NCBI GenBank assembly: GCA_026988355.1
Contig: JALSLK010000013.1
Location: 49,684 to 113,683, forward strand
Source: Flavobacteriaceae bacterium
Lineage (GTDB): Bacteria; Bacteroidota; Bacteroidia; Flavobacteriales; Flavobacteriaceae
Direction: 5' to 3'
Length of the DNA stretch: 64,000 nt
Of this stretch, positions 9,933 to 17,579 are shown piece by piece; positions within the stretch are counted from its first letter, which is position 1, and each line of letters starts with the position of its first letter. A program made the position numbers and the translations under genes. The notes under the pieces are model-generated. The model saw only the letters and a list, made by a program, of their open reading frames with translations. It searched no databases and had not been told where the DNA came from.

Positions 9933-10784
9933 TTACTCGTTATTAAGTTCTTCTTTATAAACCGAAATGTTGGCTTTCGTTTCTTCATTTATCGTTGGAT
10001 ATTGCATGTCTTCGTATTTTGCCAAAGTTTTTAAAATCGTTTTCGCAACCAATAATCTTGCTGTGGCTTTTTCATCTGCTGGAATAATATACCATGGTGC
10101 ATATTCTTTTGAAGTTCTATTTAGCAAGTCTTCGTAACAGAACATATATTTATCCCAATGTTTGCGTTCTTTTAAATCTCCTGCGGAGAATTTCCAATTC
10201 TTTTCTGGTAAATTTAGACGTCTAAGTAATCTGTTTTTTTGCTCGTCTTTCGATAAATTTAAAAAGAATTTTAAAATTATTGTACCATTTGCTGCAATAT
10301 GGTTTTCAAAATTAATAATGGCTTCCATCCTATTGTGATAAAACGCATCGTTTAAATCGGTCTCTGTTTTTACATTTGGAATATTTTCGCCAAAAATATA
10401 GTTTTTATGTACTCGTGTTACCAGTACATTTTCGTAATGTGTCCGATTAAAAACGGCTATTTTACCACGTTCTGGTAAAACAATATAATGTCTCCAAAGA
10501 AAATCGTGTTTTAACTCTGTTTCTGTAGGCACCTTAAAACTATGTACCGAAACTCCATTTGCATTTACATCTTTAAAAACTTCTCTAATCAAACTATCTT
10601 TGCCAGAAGTATCCATTCCTTGTAAACAAATAAGCATACTGTACTTACCATGAGCGTACATTTTATCTTGTAGCTTACTTATTTCTTTACGGATTTTTTT
10701 TAATTCTTTTTTGGCATTTACATTAATTTCTTTTGTATGTAAATCTGCTAAATTAATTTTGGAATTGACTTTGTATGTATTCAT
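9933..10784 (-). CDS. PPK2-family polyphosphate:nucleotide phosphotransferase
   Basis: The 283-residue protein has the PPK2 P-loop LQGMDTSGKDSLIREVF (about residues 53-69). The Walker B-like motif VFNRTHYENVLVTRVH follows, then the lid region with LNLPEKNWKFSAGDLKER and the W-YM--YED pattern. PPK2 enzymes transfer phosphate between polyphosphate and nucleoside mono- or diphosphates. I cannot assign the class (I, II or III) from the sequence alone, though the single domain excludes a two-domain class II enzyme. It lies 33 nt downstream of the SDR gene on the same strand. Confidence 0.9.
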   Translation of the reverse strand: MNTYKVNSKINLADLHTKEINVNAKKELKKIRKEISKLQDKMYAHGKYSMLICLQGMDTSGKDSLIREVFKDVNANGVSVHSFKVPTETELKHDFLWRHYIVLPERGKIAVFNRTHYENVLVTRVHKNYIFGENIPNVKTETDLNDAFYHNRMEAIINFENHIAANGTIILKFFLNLSKDEQKNRLLRRLNLPEKNWKFSAGDLKERKHWDKYMFCYEDLLNRTSKEYAPWYIIPADEKATARLLVAKTILKTLAKYEDMQYPTINEETKANISVYKEELNNE

Positions 10785-10817
10785 CTATATTTATTTTATT
10801 AAATCTAAATTAATTTT

Positions 10818-11627
10818 TTAGGTCACATCAACCTTACGTATCATTTTCGCAATAATTCTTGGAAAAAATCGCTTTACATAAACAGCAAAAACCTCTAATT
10901 TTCCACCAATAACAACTTCTTGCTTTTTTCCTGCTATCGCTTTTAGCATTCTTTTTGCAAAATAGTCTGTCGAAAGTCCATTTGCCGTTGCCTTATCTAA
11001 TGTGTTTTGTTTAGAACCATCTCCTGTTAATGCATTTACAGATACATTCGTATTTACAAAACCTGGACATATTAACGTTACACTAATATTATCGTTATAA
11101 ATCTCTGCACGTAAACTATCAAAAAAACCATGTAATGCGTGTTTAGATGCTGCATAAGAAGAACGTAATGGCGTTCCTATTTTCCCTACAACACTTGTTA
11201 CTACGACAAAATGTCCTTTTTTTCTTGCTGAGAAATACGGCAATATTGCTTTTGTTAAAGCTACTGTTCCAAAATAATTAGTTTTAAAAATGCGTGTATC
11301 TACCTCAATATCAGTATCTATCGCAAGAGAACGCTGACTAATTCCTCCATTATTAATTAATATGTCTATTTCTCCAAATAGTTGGATTGCCTTTCCTACA
11401 ATTTTATCTAATTTTAGATAATCGTCTAAATCTAATGTTAAGATTTTTACTTTATTTGGTGATACGCACAAATTTTTAACTTCTTCTAATTTTTCAACAT
11501 TACGTGATGATATAATAACCTTTGCTCCTTGCTCTGATAATGCTATTGCCAATGCTTTTCCTATTCCAGAAGAGGCTCCTGTTACCCAAATTATTTTGTT
11601 ATTGAAATTCATTTTATGTATAGTCAT
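10818..11627 (-). CDS. Short-chain dehydrogenase/reductase (SDR)
   Basis: The 269-residue classical SDR has the cofactor-binding motif TGASSGIGKA, the LINNGG motif, and the catalytic S and YxxxK in VTSVVGKIG and YAASKHALHGF. After the Rossmann core there is a C-terminal extension ending in a basic stretch (VKRFFPRIIAKMIRKVDVT) that could touch the membrane. This resembles the DHRS7-like subgroup. The substrate is not predictable. The true start may be the internal Met six codons in (MNFNNKIIWVTGASS), which matches typical family N-termini better. Confidence 0.88.
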   Translation of the reverse strand: MTIHKMNFNNKIIWVTGASSGIGKALAIALSEQGAKVIISSRNVEKLEEVKNLCVSPNKVKILTLDLDDYLKLDKIVGKAIQLFGEIDILINNGGISQRSLAIDTDIEVDTRIFKTNYFGTVALTKAILPYFSARKKGHFVVVTSVVGKIGTPLRSSYAASKHALHGFFDSLRAEIYNDNISVTLICPGFVNTNVSVNALTGDGSKQNTLDKATANGLSTDYFAKRMLKAIAGKKQEVVIGGKLEVFAVYVKRFFPRIIAKMIRKVDVT

Positions 11628-11719
11628 GTATTCACTTCTAAAATTTTAGAAGAGTAAGAACTTAATATTTTAATCACTCTGTACTCTAAATTTGTGTGCT
11701 AAAAAATTCGTTTTACTAT

Positions 11720-12883
11720 TTACTTTGTTGCAAACAATTTTACATCTTGTTCGGATACTTTAGATTCTCCAAGAATTATTAATCGTTCTACTACATTACG
11801 AAGTTCTCTAATATTACCTGTCCAGTCGTAATCTTGTAATAATTTAATTGCCTTTTCCGAAAAAGTTTTAACTATATTGCCCTGTTCATTTGCTATCTTT
11901 TTTGCAAAATGATTAATTAATAACGGAATATCTTCTCTTCGTTCGTTTAATGCTGGTACTTTTACTAAAATAACTGCCAAACGATGGTATAAATCTTCTC
12001 TAAATTTCCCATCTGCAATTTCTTTTTTTAAATCTTTATTTGTCGCCGCTACAATACGTACATTAACTTTAATATCTTTATCACTACCAACTCTGCTAAT
12101 CTTACTTTCTTGTAAAGCTCTCAATACTTTTGCTTGTGCCGAAAGACTCATATCTCCAATTTCATCTAAAAATATAGTTCCTCCATTTGCTGCTTCAAAT
12201 TTTCCTGCTCTATCTTTGTTTGCTCCTGTAAAAGATCCTTTTACATGCCCAAATAATTCACTTTCTATTAACTCACTTGGTATTGCAGCACAGTTTACTT
12301 CAATCATTGGAGCTTTAAATCGTGGACTTTTTTCGTGCAACCAATGTGCCACCAATTCTTTTCCTGTACCGTTTCCTCCAGTAATTAGAACTCTTGCATC
12401 TGTTGGTGCTACTTTATCAATAATTTCTTTAATATGCTTAATCGCTGAACTTTCTCCAATCATTTCATATTTTTTATTGACTTTTTTCTTTAATCGTTTA
12501 TTTTCTACAACTAAGACTTTTCTATCTAATGCATTACGCACTGCATTTAATAAACGATTTAAATCTGGTGGTTTCGATATATAATCAAATGCTCCCATTC
12601 GCATGGTTTCTACTGCTGTATCTAAGTCGCCATGTCCTGATATCATTATAAATGGAATTTCTGGTTTTATTTTTTGTGCTTTTTCTAAGACTTCTACACC
12701 ATCCATTTTTGGCATTTTTATATCACATAATACCAAATCGTAATCTGTATTTTTTATCTTTTCTAGTCCTACCAAACCATCTTCGGCATCTTCTACTTGA
12801 TACGTTTTACTTTCTTCCGATATTATTTTGGACAATACTCTACGTATTGCTGCTTCATCTTCTATTATTAATATTTTACTCAT
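11720..12883 (-). CDS. Sigma-54-type response regulator lacking the Fis DNA-binding domain
   Basis: This NtrC-like protein is 387 residues. Its receiver domain (1-120) has D54 in LVLCDIKMPKMDG as the phosphorylation site. The AAA+ domain (about 140-365) has Walker A TGGNGTGKE, the sigma-54 contact loop as GSFTGA (usual GAFTGA), Walker B GGTIFLDEIGDM and the arginine finger region. The protein stops shortly after the NVVERLIILGE region, with no C-terminal Fis helix-turn-helix. It may act from solution on sigma-54 holoenzyme or through a partner. No sensor kinase gene is adjacent. Confidence 0.88.
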   Translation of the reverse strand: MSKILIIEDEAAIRRVLSKIISEESKTYQVEDAEDGLVGLEKIKNTDYDLVLCDIKMPKMDGVEVLEKAQKIKPEIPFIMISGHGDLDTAVETMRMGAFDYISKPPDLNRLLNAVRNALDRKVLVVENKRLKKKVNKKYEMIGESSAIKHIKEIIDKVAPTDARVLITGGNGTGKELVAHWLHEKSPRFKAPMIEVNCAAIPSELIESELFGHVKGSFTGANKDRAGKFEAANGGTIFLDEIGDMSLSAQAKVLRALQESKISRVGSDKDIKVNVRIVAATNKDLKKEIADGKFREDLYHRLAVILVKVPALNERREDIPLLINHFAKKIANEQGNIVKTFSEKAIKLLQDYDWTGNIRELRNVVERLIILGESKVSEQDVKLFATK

Positions 12884-13019
12884 ATTTTTTTATTTCTATT
12901 AGTGCTGTATTGTTGATACTAACCTCCATTATATCTTACTTCTTTACATCTAATTATCCCTCTTGCGTCTTGTATTTTCTTCTTGTTTCCTTTATCTTGA
13001 TTCTCTCCACTCATACACG

Positions 13020-14348
13020 TTACCCCTTGTATCGCAACCATTTATACAATTCTTTATAACTTGGCTTTTTACCATACATTAATATTCCTACTCGATAAAT
13101 TTTTGCTGCCATAAACACGATAAATAAAAATGTAGCTATTAACAATCCTAAGGATAATGCTATTTGCCATAATGGTACTCCAAAAGGTATTCGCATTAAC
13201 ATTACTATTGGAGAAGTAAATGGTATAAATGAAAAAATAGTGGCTACTAGTCCGTGAGGATCATTCATTACGGTTACAAAACCAACATAAATACCTAACA
13301 TTAATGGCAACATAACTGGCATCATAAATTGTTGTGTATCGGTTTCGCTATCTACTGCTGCTCCTATTGCTGCATAAAGACCACTATATAACAAATAACC
13401 GCATAAGAAAAACAATACAAAGGACACTAACATGGTTGTCCATGGAAGACTCCACACTTCTCTCATTAGCATTTGCAAATTATTCTCTGTTGTCATTTCT
13501 TTTACCATTTCCATTTGATTGGATGTAACGCTACTATTTGCTTGCATTTCACTCATATCAATACCAAAAATCATACTACCAATAAAGAGTAAAATTACAA
13601 TTAAAACTCCCCAAATAGCAAATTGTGTTAGTCCTGCAAAGGCATTTCCAATAATCTTTCCCATCATTAATTGGAATGGTTTTACTGATGAAATTATTAC
13701 TTCTATAATTCTACTTGTTTTTTCTTCAATAACACTACGCATTACAGAAGTTCCATAGACAATAATAAACATCATAATCATATAACCTGCAAAAAAGCCA
13801 AATCCTATTTTAATTTTATTAATAAATTTTGAAGATTTTTCTCCTGAGAAATTTGATAATTTAATTTCTGATTTGATTCTTGCTGAATTTATTCTTTCTA
13901 CATTAACTCCTAAATATTGTAGTTTCTTAGTTCTTAGATTGTTTTCAATTTTCTTTTCTAGAATATTTACCATTTCCATGTTTGGTGTTTTTTGAGAAAA
14001 AAACTGAATATTATTTGCCAATAATTCTAAGCTATCCTTTTTTGGAATGATTAACAGACCATAATAGTTTTCATTATCGGTTTGTTTTTTTGCGTTTTCT
14101 ATACCTACTTTGGTTAAATCTTCATATTTAACACTTTCGGAATCCTCAAATTTATTATCTTTCAATAAATTTGCGAGATCAACATAAGCAATGGTTTTTT
14201 GCTTACTATCATTCGCTTTTCCTAAATATACTATAACAAACATTAATCCTACCATTAAAAATGGTGCTAACAATGTCATAATAATAAATGATTTATTACG
14301 AACTTTTGCGTTAAACTCTCTTCTTATGATTAATTTTAACTTATCCAT
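13020..14348 (-). CDS. ABC-2 type transporter permease (NatB-like)
   Basis: The 442-residue protein has an N-terminal membrane helix (FIIMTLLAPFLMVGLMFVIVYLG). A large extracytoplasmic domain follows (about 50-190). Then come five or so hydrophobic helices, including YMIMMFIIVYGTSVM, FAIWGVLIVILLFIGSMIFG and LVSFVLFFLCGYLLYSGLYAA. This is the NatB/ABC-2 permease layout. The start codon overlaps the stop of the ATPase gene by one base (TAATG), so the two are translationally coupled. The substrate is unknown; Na+ or drug export is the usual guess for NatAB pairs. Confidence 0.9.
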   Translation of the reverse strand: MDKLKLIIRREFNAKVRNKSFIIMTLLAPFLMVGLMFVIVYLGKANDSKQKTIAYVDLANLLKDNKFEDSESVKYEDLTKVGIENAKKQTDNENYYGLLIIPKKDSLELLANNIQFFSQKTPNMEMVNILEKKIENNLRTKKLQYLGVNVERINSARIKSEIKLSNFSGEKSSKFINKIKIGFGFFAGYMIMMFIIVYGTSVMRSVIEEKTSRIIEVIISSVKPFQLMMGKIIGNAFAGLTQFAIWGVLIVILLFIGSMIFGIDMSEMQANSSVTSNQMEMVKEMTTENNLQMLMREVWSLPWTTMLVSFVLFFLCGYLLYSGLYAAIGAAVDSETDTQQFMMPVMLPLMLGIYVGFVTVMNDPHGLVATIFSFIPFTSPIVMLMRIPFGVPLWQIALSLGLLIATFLFIVFMAAKIYRVGILMYGKKPSYKELYKWLRYKG

Positions 14349-15277
14349 TAACTATTATTTTTTACTGCTTGAATAAAAATATCACTTGCATTTGGTATGA
14401 TTTCTACAAAATGATTTACTTGTGCCTTACTTGATAGATACTGTATCAATTCAGATGACGTATCGTTTTTTTCTAATTGAATGTTTAATTTTAAATCATC
14501 TTCTAAGGATCTAAAAGAAGCTACACTTACATCAAATTTTTCTTTAATTTCATTTTCTAAAGCAACTTTGTTGGCTACATGCAAACCAACTTCAAATGTA
14601 TTGTTTTTAAATTCTCTTTTAATTTCATTAAGGTTTCCTTCTAAAATTTTATTAGAATGGTTTAACAATGCAATATGGTCGCATAGTTCTTCTACCGATT
14701 CCATTCTATGCGTAGAAAATATAATGGTTGTTCCATTTTCTCTAAGTTGTAATATTTCATCTCTTATTAAATTGGCATTTATTGGATCTAGACCACTAAA
14801 AACTTCGTCAAATATTAATAATTTTGGTTTATGCATCACTGTAATTATAAACTGTACTTTTTGTGCTTGTCCTTTAGAAAGTTCTTGTATTTTTTTAGAC
14901 CACCAACTCTCAATTCCAAATTTTTCAAACCAATATTTTAAATTTGCTTTGGCATCTTTTTTAGACATTCCTTTAAGCATTGCAAGATATATTGCTTGTT
15001 CTCCAACTTTCATATTTTTGTATAAACCACGTTCTTCTGGTAAATAGCCAATATTATGGACGTCTTCTGGTTTTAATTTGTTTCCATCTAAATATACTTC
15101 GCCACGGTCTGGCATAGTTATTTGGTTAATAATTCGAATAAGCGTTGTTTTCCCTGCTCCATTTGGTCCTAATAAACCGAAAATAGAATGCTTTGGTACA
15201 TTTATAGATACTTTATTTAGTGCTGTAAATTCACCGAATTTTTTAGTAACTTCTTTGGTTACAAGTAAGTCTTTCAT
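14348..15277 (-). CDS. ABC transporter ATP-binding protein (NatA-like)
   Basis: The 309-residue ATPase has Walker A GPNGAGKTTLI, the Q-loop area, the signature LSKGQAQKVQF (LSGGQ variant), Walker B KLLIFDEVFSGLDP and the H-loop STHRMES. The C-terminal extension of about 90 residues is common in drug- or Na+-export type ATPases with ABC-2 permeases. It is the first gene of a two-gene operon with the permease, sharing a one-base overlap. No accessory membrane-fusion protein is present nearby. Confidence 0.93.
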   Translation of the reverse strand: MKDLLVTKEVTKKFGEFTALNKVSINVPKHSIFGLLGPNGAGKTTLIRIINQITMPDRGEVYLDGNKLKPEDVHNIGYLPEERGLYKNMKVGEQAIYLAMLKGMSKKDAKANLKYWFEKFGIESWWSKKIQELSKGQAQKVQFIITVMHKPKLLIFDEVFSGLDPINANLIRDEILQLRENGTTIIFSTHRMESVEELCDHIALLNHSNKILEGNLNEIKREFKNNTFEVGLHVANKVALENEIKEKFDVSVASFRSLEDDLKLNIQLEKNDTSSELIQYLSSKAQVNHFVEIIPNASDIFIQAVKNNS

Positions 15278-15349
15278 TACGTATATTATTTGGTTTCAAA
15301 TATAGTAATTTGTAATATAATATCTTACTTATACCAACTTGATTTTAAG

Positions 15350-15382
15350 ATGCTCCAAAAAAATAAACCTATTTTTTAGCAT
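15350..15382. other. Bulged stem-loop next to intergenic repeat copy A
   Basis: ATGCT-CC-AAAAAAAT at 15350-15364 pairs with ATTTTTTAGCAT at 15371-15382. It forms an A/T stem with a two-base bulge, just upstream of the dispersed repeat at 15391-15461. It lies between the ABC ATPase start and the end of the 15470 gene. Its function is unknown; it may be part of a larger repeated element. Confidence 0.35.
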
Positions 15383-15390
15383 ACCATCGT

Positions 15391-15461
15391 AAAATTGTAA
15401 GCATAGCTGCTGCCTACGGCTATAATTTTAAATGCAGTAGCATGAGAAAAGATAAATAGTT
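15391..15461 (+). repeat. Dispersed intergenic repeat, copy A
   Basis: This 71-bp stretch runs from AAAATTGTAAGCATAGC to AAAGATAAATAGTT. It matches, by eye, the reverse complement of 55615-55684 at roughly 63 of 70 positions. It also matches part of 26418-26456. The end with the inverted AAAATT/AATTTT and ATAGC/GCTAT pairs can form a bulged hairpin. It abuts the 3' end of the minus-strand gene at 15470. Confidence 0.75.
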
Positions 15462-15469
15462 ACAACTAA

Positions 15470-16090
15470 TTAATTTTCTTTCTTTTCTTCTTTAGTTGGG
15501 TTTCTAGGAATAACATACGAGATTAAAACTCCTCTTTTAGTTGCTCCTACATAGCCATATTTTTTTTTATAATAAAAATCATATACACTTCTTCCATATA
15601 TTTTTCTAATAACTAAAAGATTGTTATAATTTTTGTAAGGCGTCTTTAATTTTCCTAAGTAGGTAATAATTTTGTATTTTATTTTTTTATTAGCACTCTC
15701 CCAAGACTCTCCTTTTTTATAATCTTCATTAAATCGTATGGTTTCCATTGTACAACAAGCTTCATATTGTAAAACCAGTCCGTCCTCTTCTCGCAAATAT
15801 ATTTTTTTTACTCTTCCACTCTCCCATTCTTCAAAACAAGCGATATATTCTTTGCCATTAAATGTTTTAACATTTTCTATCTTTTCGTGATAAAAAGTAT
15901 TTTTCCAAGCTATCTTTTTAGTATTATTTGCTAATGGGAAATACGTATTTTTTTTTATTTCTTTCTCAAAATCTGCATCTGTAATAATGACCTTTTCATT
16001 TTTATTTTCATTCTCATCTTCTTGACTAAACAAACTTGGAAATACCATTAAAATCGCAATCCATACTAAATATACCTTTCTATTATTCAT
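15470..16090 (-). CDS. Secreted or periplasmic protein of unknown function
   Basis: This 206-residue protein has a likely signal peptide (VYLVWIAILMVFPSLFSQ, residues 6-23). A charged stretch of E/N/K follows, then a mixed alpha/beta body. The body contains FNGKEYIACFEEWESGRVKKIYL, a CC pair (YEACCTME, about residue 110) and a tyrosine-rich end with VYDFYYKKKYGYVGATKRG. I do not recognise the family. The mature protein would be periplasmic or outer-membrane associated. It is read in the same direction as the 16188 gene with 97 nt between them. Confidence 0.7.
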   Translation of the reverse strand: MNNRKVYLVWIAILMVFPSLFSQEDENENKNEKVIITDADFEKEIKKNTYFPLANNTKKIAWKNTFYHEKIENVKTFNGKEYIACFEEWESGRVKKIYLREEDGLVLQYEACCTMETIRFNEDYKKGESWESANKKIKYKIITYLGKLKTPYKNYNNLLVIRKIYGRSVYDFYYKKKYGYVGATKRGVLISYVIPRNPTKEEKKEN

Positions 16091-16187
16091 TATAACTTTT
16101 CTTTTCTTTTACATTTCTAGACAACAACTATGCCATGAAGTCAATCTACTTTAGTTAATTATGGACAAAGATACAAATCTTGTTTAA

Positions 16188-16874
16188 TTACACATTATAT
16201 TTGGCTTCAATTTCTTTTACCAAATCAATAGTTAAGCTCGGTTTTACTACTCTAACAATATCATTAATTTCTCCTTTATTATACAATATACCTTGAGCAA
16301 TATCAAAACCCGTAGTATTGATATTATGTTTTACAAGTTTTGTTTTTTCTTTAAACTCATTCCAATTTAACGATTTGTTTAATTTAAAGTAATACTCATT
16401 TTCATTAGAAACGGATCGCAATACAGTATCATCAATTTCTTCCATATCAAAAAATTTATTTACTCTAATCCATGCTAAAGTATCCTTTTTAATTTTTTTA
16501 CTCGTATTAAATTCAAACCCTTCTTCCACAAAGTTATGTATTATACTATCAATATGGGTATATCTATTTATACCTTTTAGACGAATTCCATTATATTTTC
16601 TTGTGCCAAATTTCACTTCACACTTTGCTCCTTCAATATTTAAATGATGTTTTTTATTAATGCTTTTTGTGCTCCGAAGAATTTTTTCGAATGAATTTGT
16701 TTTTTTTGTAACCAATACAATTGAATTTGGTTTATGTACATTTGTAAAACGTGTATAATATGACGCTAATGGATTTGGAATATCAATAATTAATGCTTTT
16801 GGATACTTCACACTTTTAACTGTATTTACTTTTTCTTCTAAGGTTACTTTTCCAATAAAATTATGTTTCTTCAT
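16188..16874 (-). CDS. Protein of unknown function, divergent from the marR gene
   Basis: This 228-residue cytosolic-looking protein has no signal peptide, no membrane segment and no motif I recognise. It is rich in lysine and asparagine and has a predicted mixed secondary structure. Regions such as YPKALIIDIPNPLASYYTRF (residues 24-43) and KCEVKFGTRKYNGIRLKGIN look like strands. It starts 166 bp from the divergent marR gene, and the double operator in that gap could also control it. That is inference from position. Confidence 0.6.
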   Translation of the reverse strand: MKKHNFIGKVTLEEKVNTVKSVKYPKALIIDIPNPLASYYTRFTNVHKPNSIVLVTKKTNSFEKILRSTKSINKKHHLNIEGAKCEVKFGTRKYNGIRLKGINRYTHIDSIIHNFVEEGFEFNTSKKIKKDTLAWIRVNKFFDMEEIDDTVLRSVSNENEYYFKLNKSLNWNEFKEKTKLVKHNINTTGFDIAQGILYNKGEINDIVRVVKPSLTIDLVKEIEAKYNV

Positions 16875-16974
16875 GTTAATCTATTTTATTTTTTAAATGT
16901 AAATAAAATAATTTAATACTCAAAATTTTATTTCGCTAAACACCAATCGTTTACTTTAAAAAAAACAAAAATAC

Positions 16975-16986
16975 TATGCACGCATA
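16975..16986. promoter_or_regulatory. MarR operator half-array, site 1
   Basis: TATGCACGCATA is an inverted repeat (TATGC-AC-GCATA). It is identical to the site at 17004-17015, and the flanking bases AAAAATAC before and A after are also repeated. The palindrome size fits winged-helix MarR dimers, and it sits just upstream of a marR gene, so autoregulation is likely. Confidence 0.7.
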
Positions 16987-17003
16987 ACTTTTTTTAAAAA
17001 TAC

Positions 17004-17015
17004 TATGCACGCATA
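17004..17015. promoter_or_regulatory. MarR operator half-array, site 2
   Basis: This is the second copy of TATGCACGCATA, 29 bp from the first centre to centre (close to three helical turns). It lies 12 bp upstream of the -7 box at 17028, inside the promoter spacer. Repressor binding here would block RNA polymerase. Confidence 0.72.
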
Positions 17016-17027
17016 ATATTTTTTTTA

Positions 17028-17035
17028 TATATTTG
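17028..17035 (+). promoter_or_regulatory. -7 box TATATTTG of the marR promoter
   Basis: TATATTTG fits the Bacteroidetes -7 consensus TAnnTTTG. The marR ATG begins only 6 bp after it. Transcription normally starts 5-8 nt past this box, so the mRNA would begin at or within a few bases of the start codon, giving a leaderless or near-leaderless transcript. Confidence 0.6.
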
Positions 17036-17040
17036 TCAGA

Positions 17041-17508
17041 ATGTTAAAAGAAAACTCCATAGATCATCATTTACGAGCAACTTGGCAATTAGTCTCAAAA
17101 ATGTATAACGAACAGGCCACAAAACAAAACTATACAATGGCTATGGGTTTTGTAGTGTTAAATATTGATTTTGAAAATGGCACACCATCTACAGCATTAG
17201 GTCCTTTAATGGGAATGGAAGCAACTAGTTTATCTAGATTACTTAAATCGATGGAAGAAAAAGGTATTATTTGTAGAGAAAAAAATCCAGAAGATGGTAG
17301 AGGAGTACTAATAAAACTAACCAAGTTAGGAAAACAAAAAAGGGAACAAGCAAAAGAGTCTGTTTTAAGATTTAATGAAATGATTCGACAAAATGTAGAC
17401 GAAATTGACTTAATAGGTTTCTTTAAAGTAACGAATATAATTAATAAAATGGTTAGTAAAAACTTGATTTTTGAAAAAAAAAAAGAAGTAATGTCAAAAA
17501 CTAAATAA
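17041..17508 (+). CDS. MarR-family repressor of the fatty-acid oxidation operon
   Basis: The 155-residue protein has the MarR winged helix. The recognition region contains LGPLMGMEATSLSRLLKSME, and the wing has EEKGIICREKNPEDGRGVLIKLTKLG with the conserved D-R. It heads an operon for 3-hydroxyacyl-CoA dehydrogenase/hydratase, thiolase and acyl-CoA dehydrogenase. It probably senses acyl-CoA, as related regulators of beta-oxidation do; that is inference. Two palindromic operators sit 26 and 55 bp upstream. An 11-A run at 17474-17484 near the 3' end encodes a lysine stretch. The next gene starts 71 nt downstream. Confidence 0.92.
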   Translation: MLKENSIDHHLRATWQLVSKMYNEQATKQNYTMAMGFVVLNIDFENGTPSTALGPLMGMEATSLSRLLKSMEEKGIICREKNPEDGRGVLIKLTKLGKQKREQAKESVLRFNEMIRQNVDEIDLIGFFKVTNIINKMVSKNLIFEKKKEVMSKTK

Positions 17509-17579
17509 AGTATAAAAACAACTAATACAACCTTACAATTTGTAATTTCTACAAAAGAGGAAAATAAAAAGTAAACATA

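Noticed and set aside
17474..17484. A11 run in marR as a programmed slippage site
   Set aside because: It lies eight codons before the stop, so slippage would hardly change the protein; in contrast to dnaX there is no domain border.
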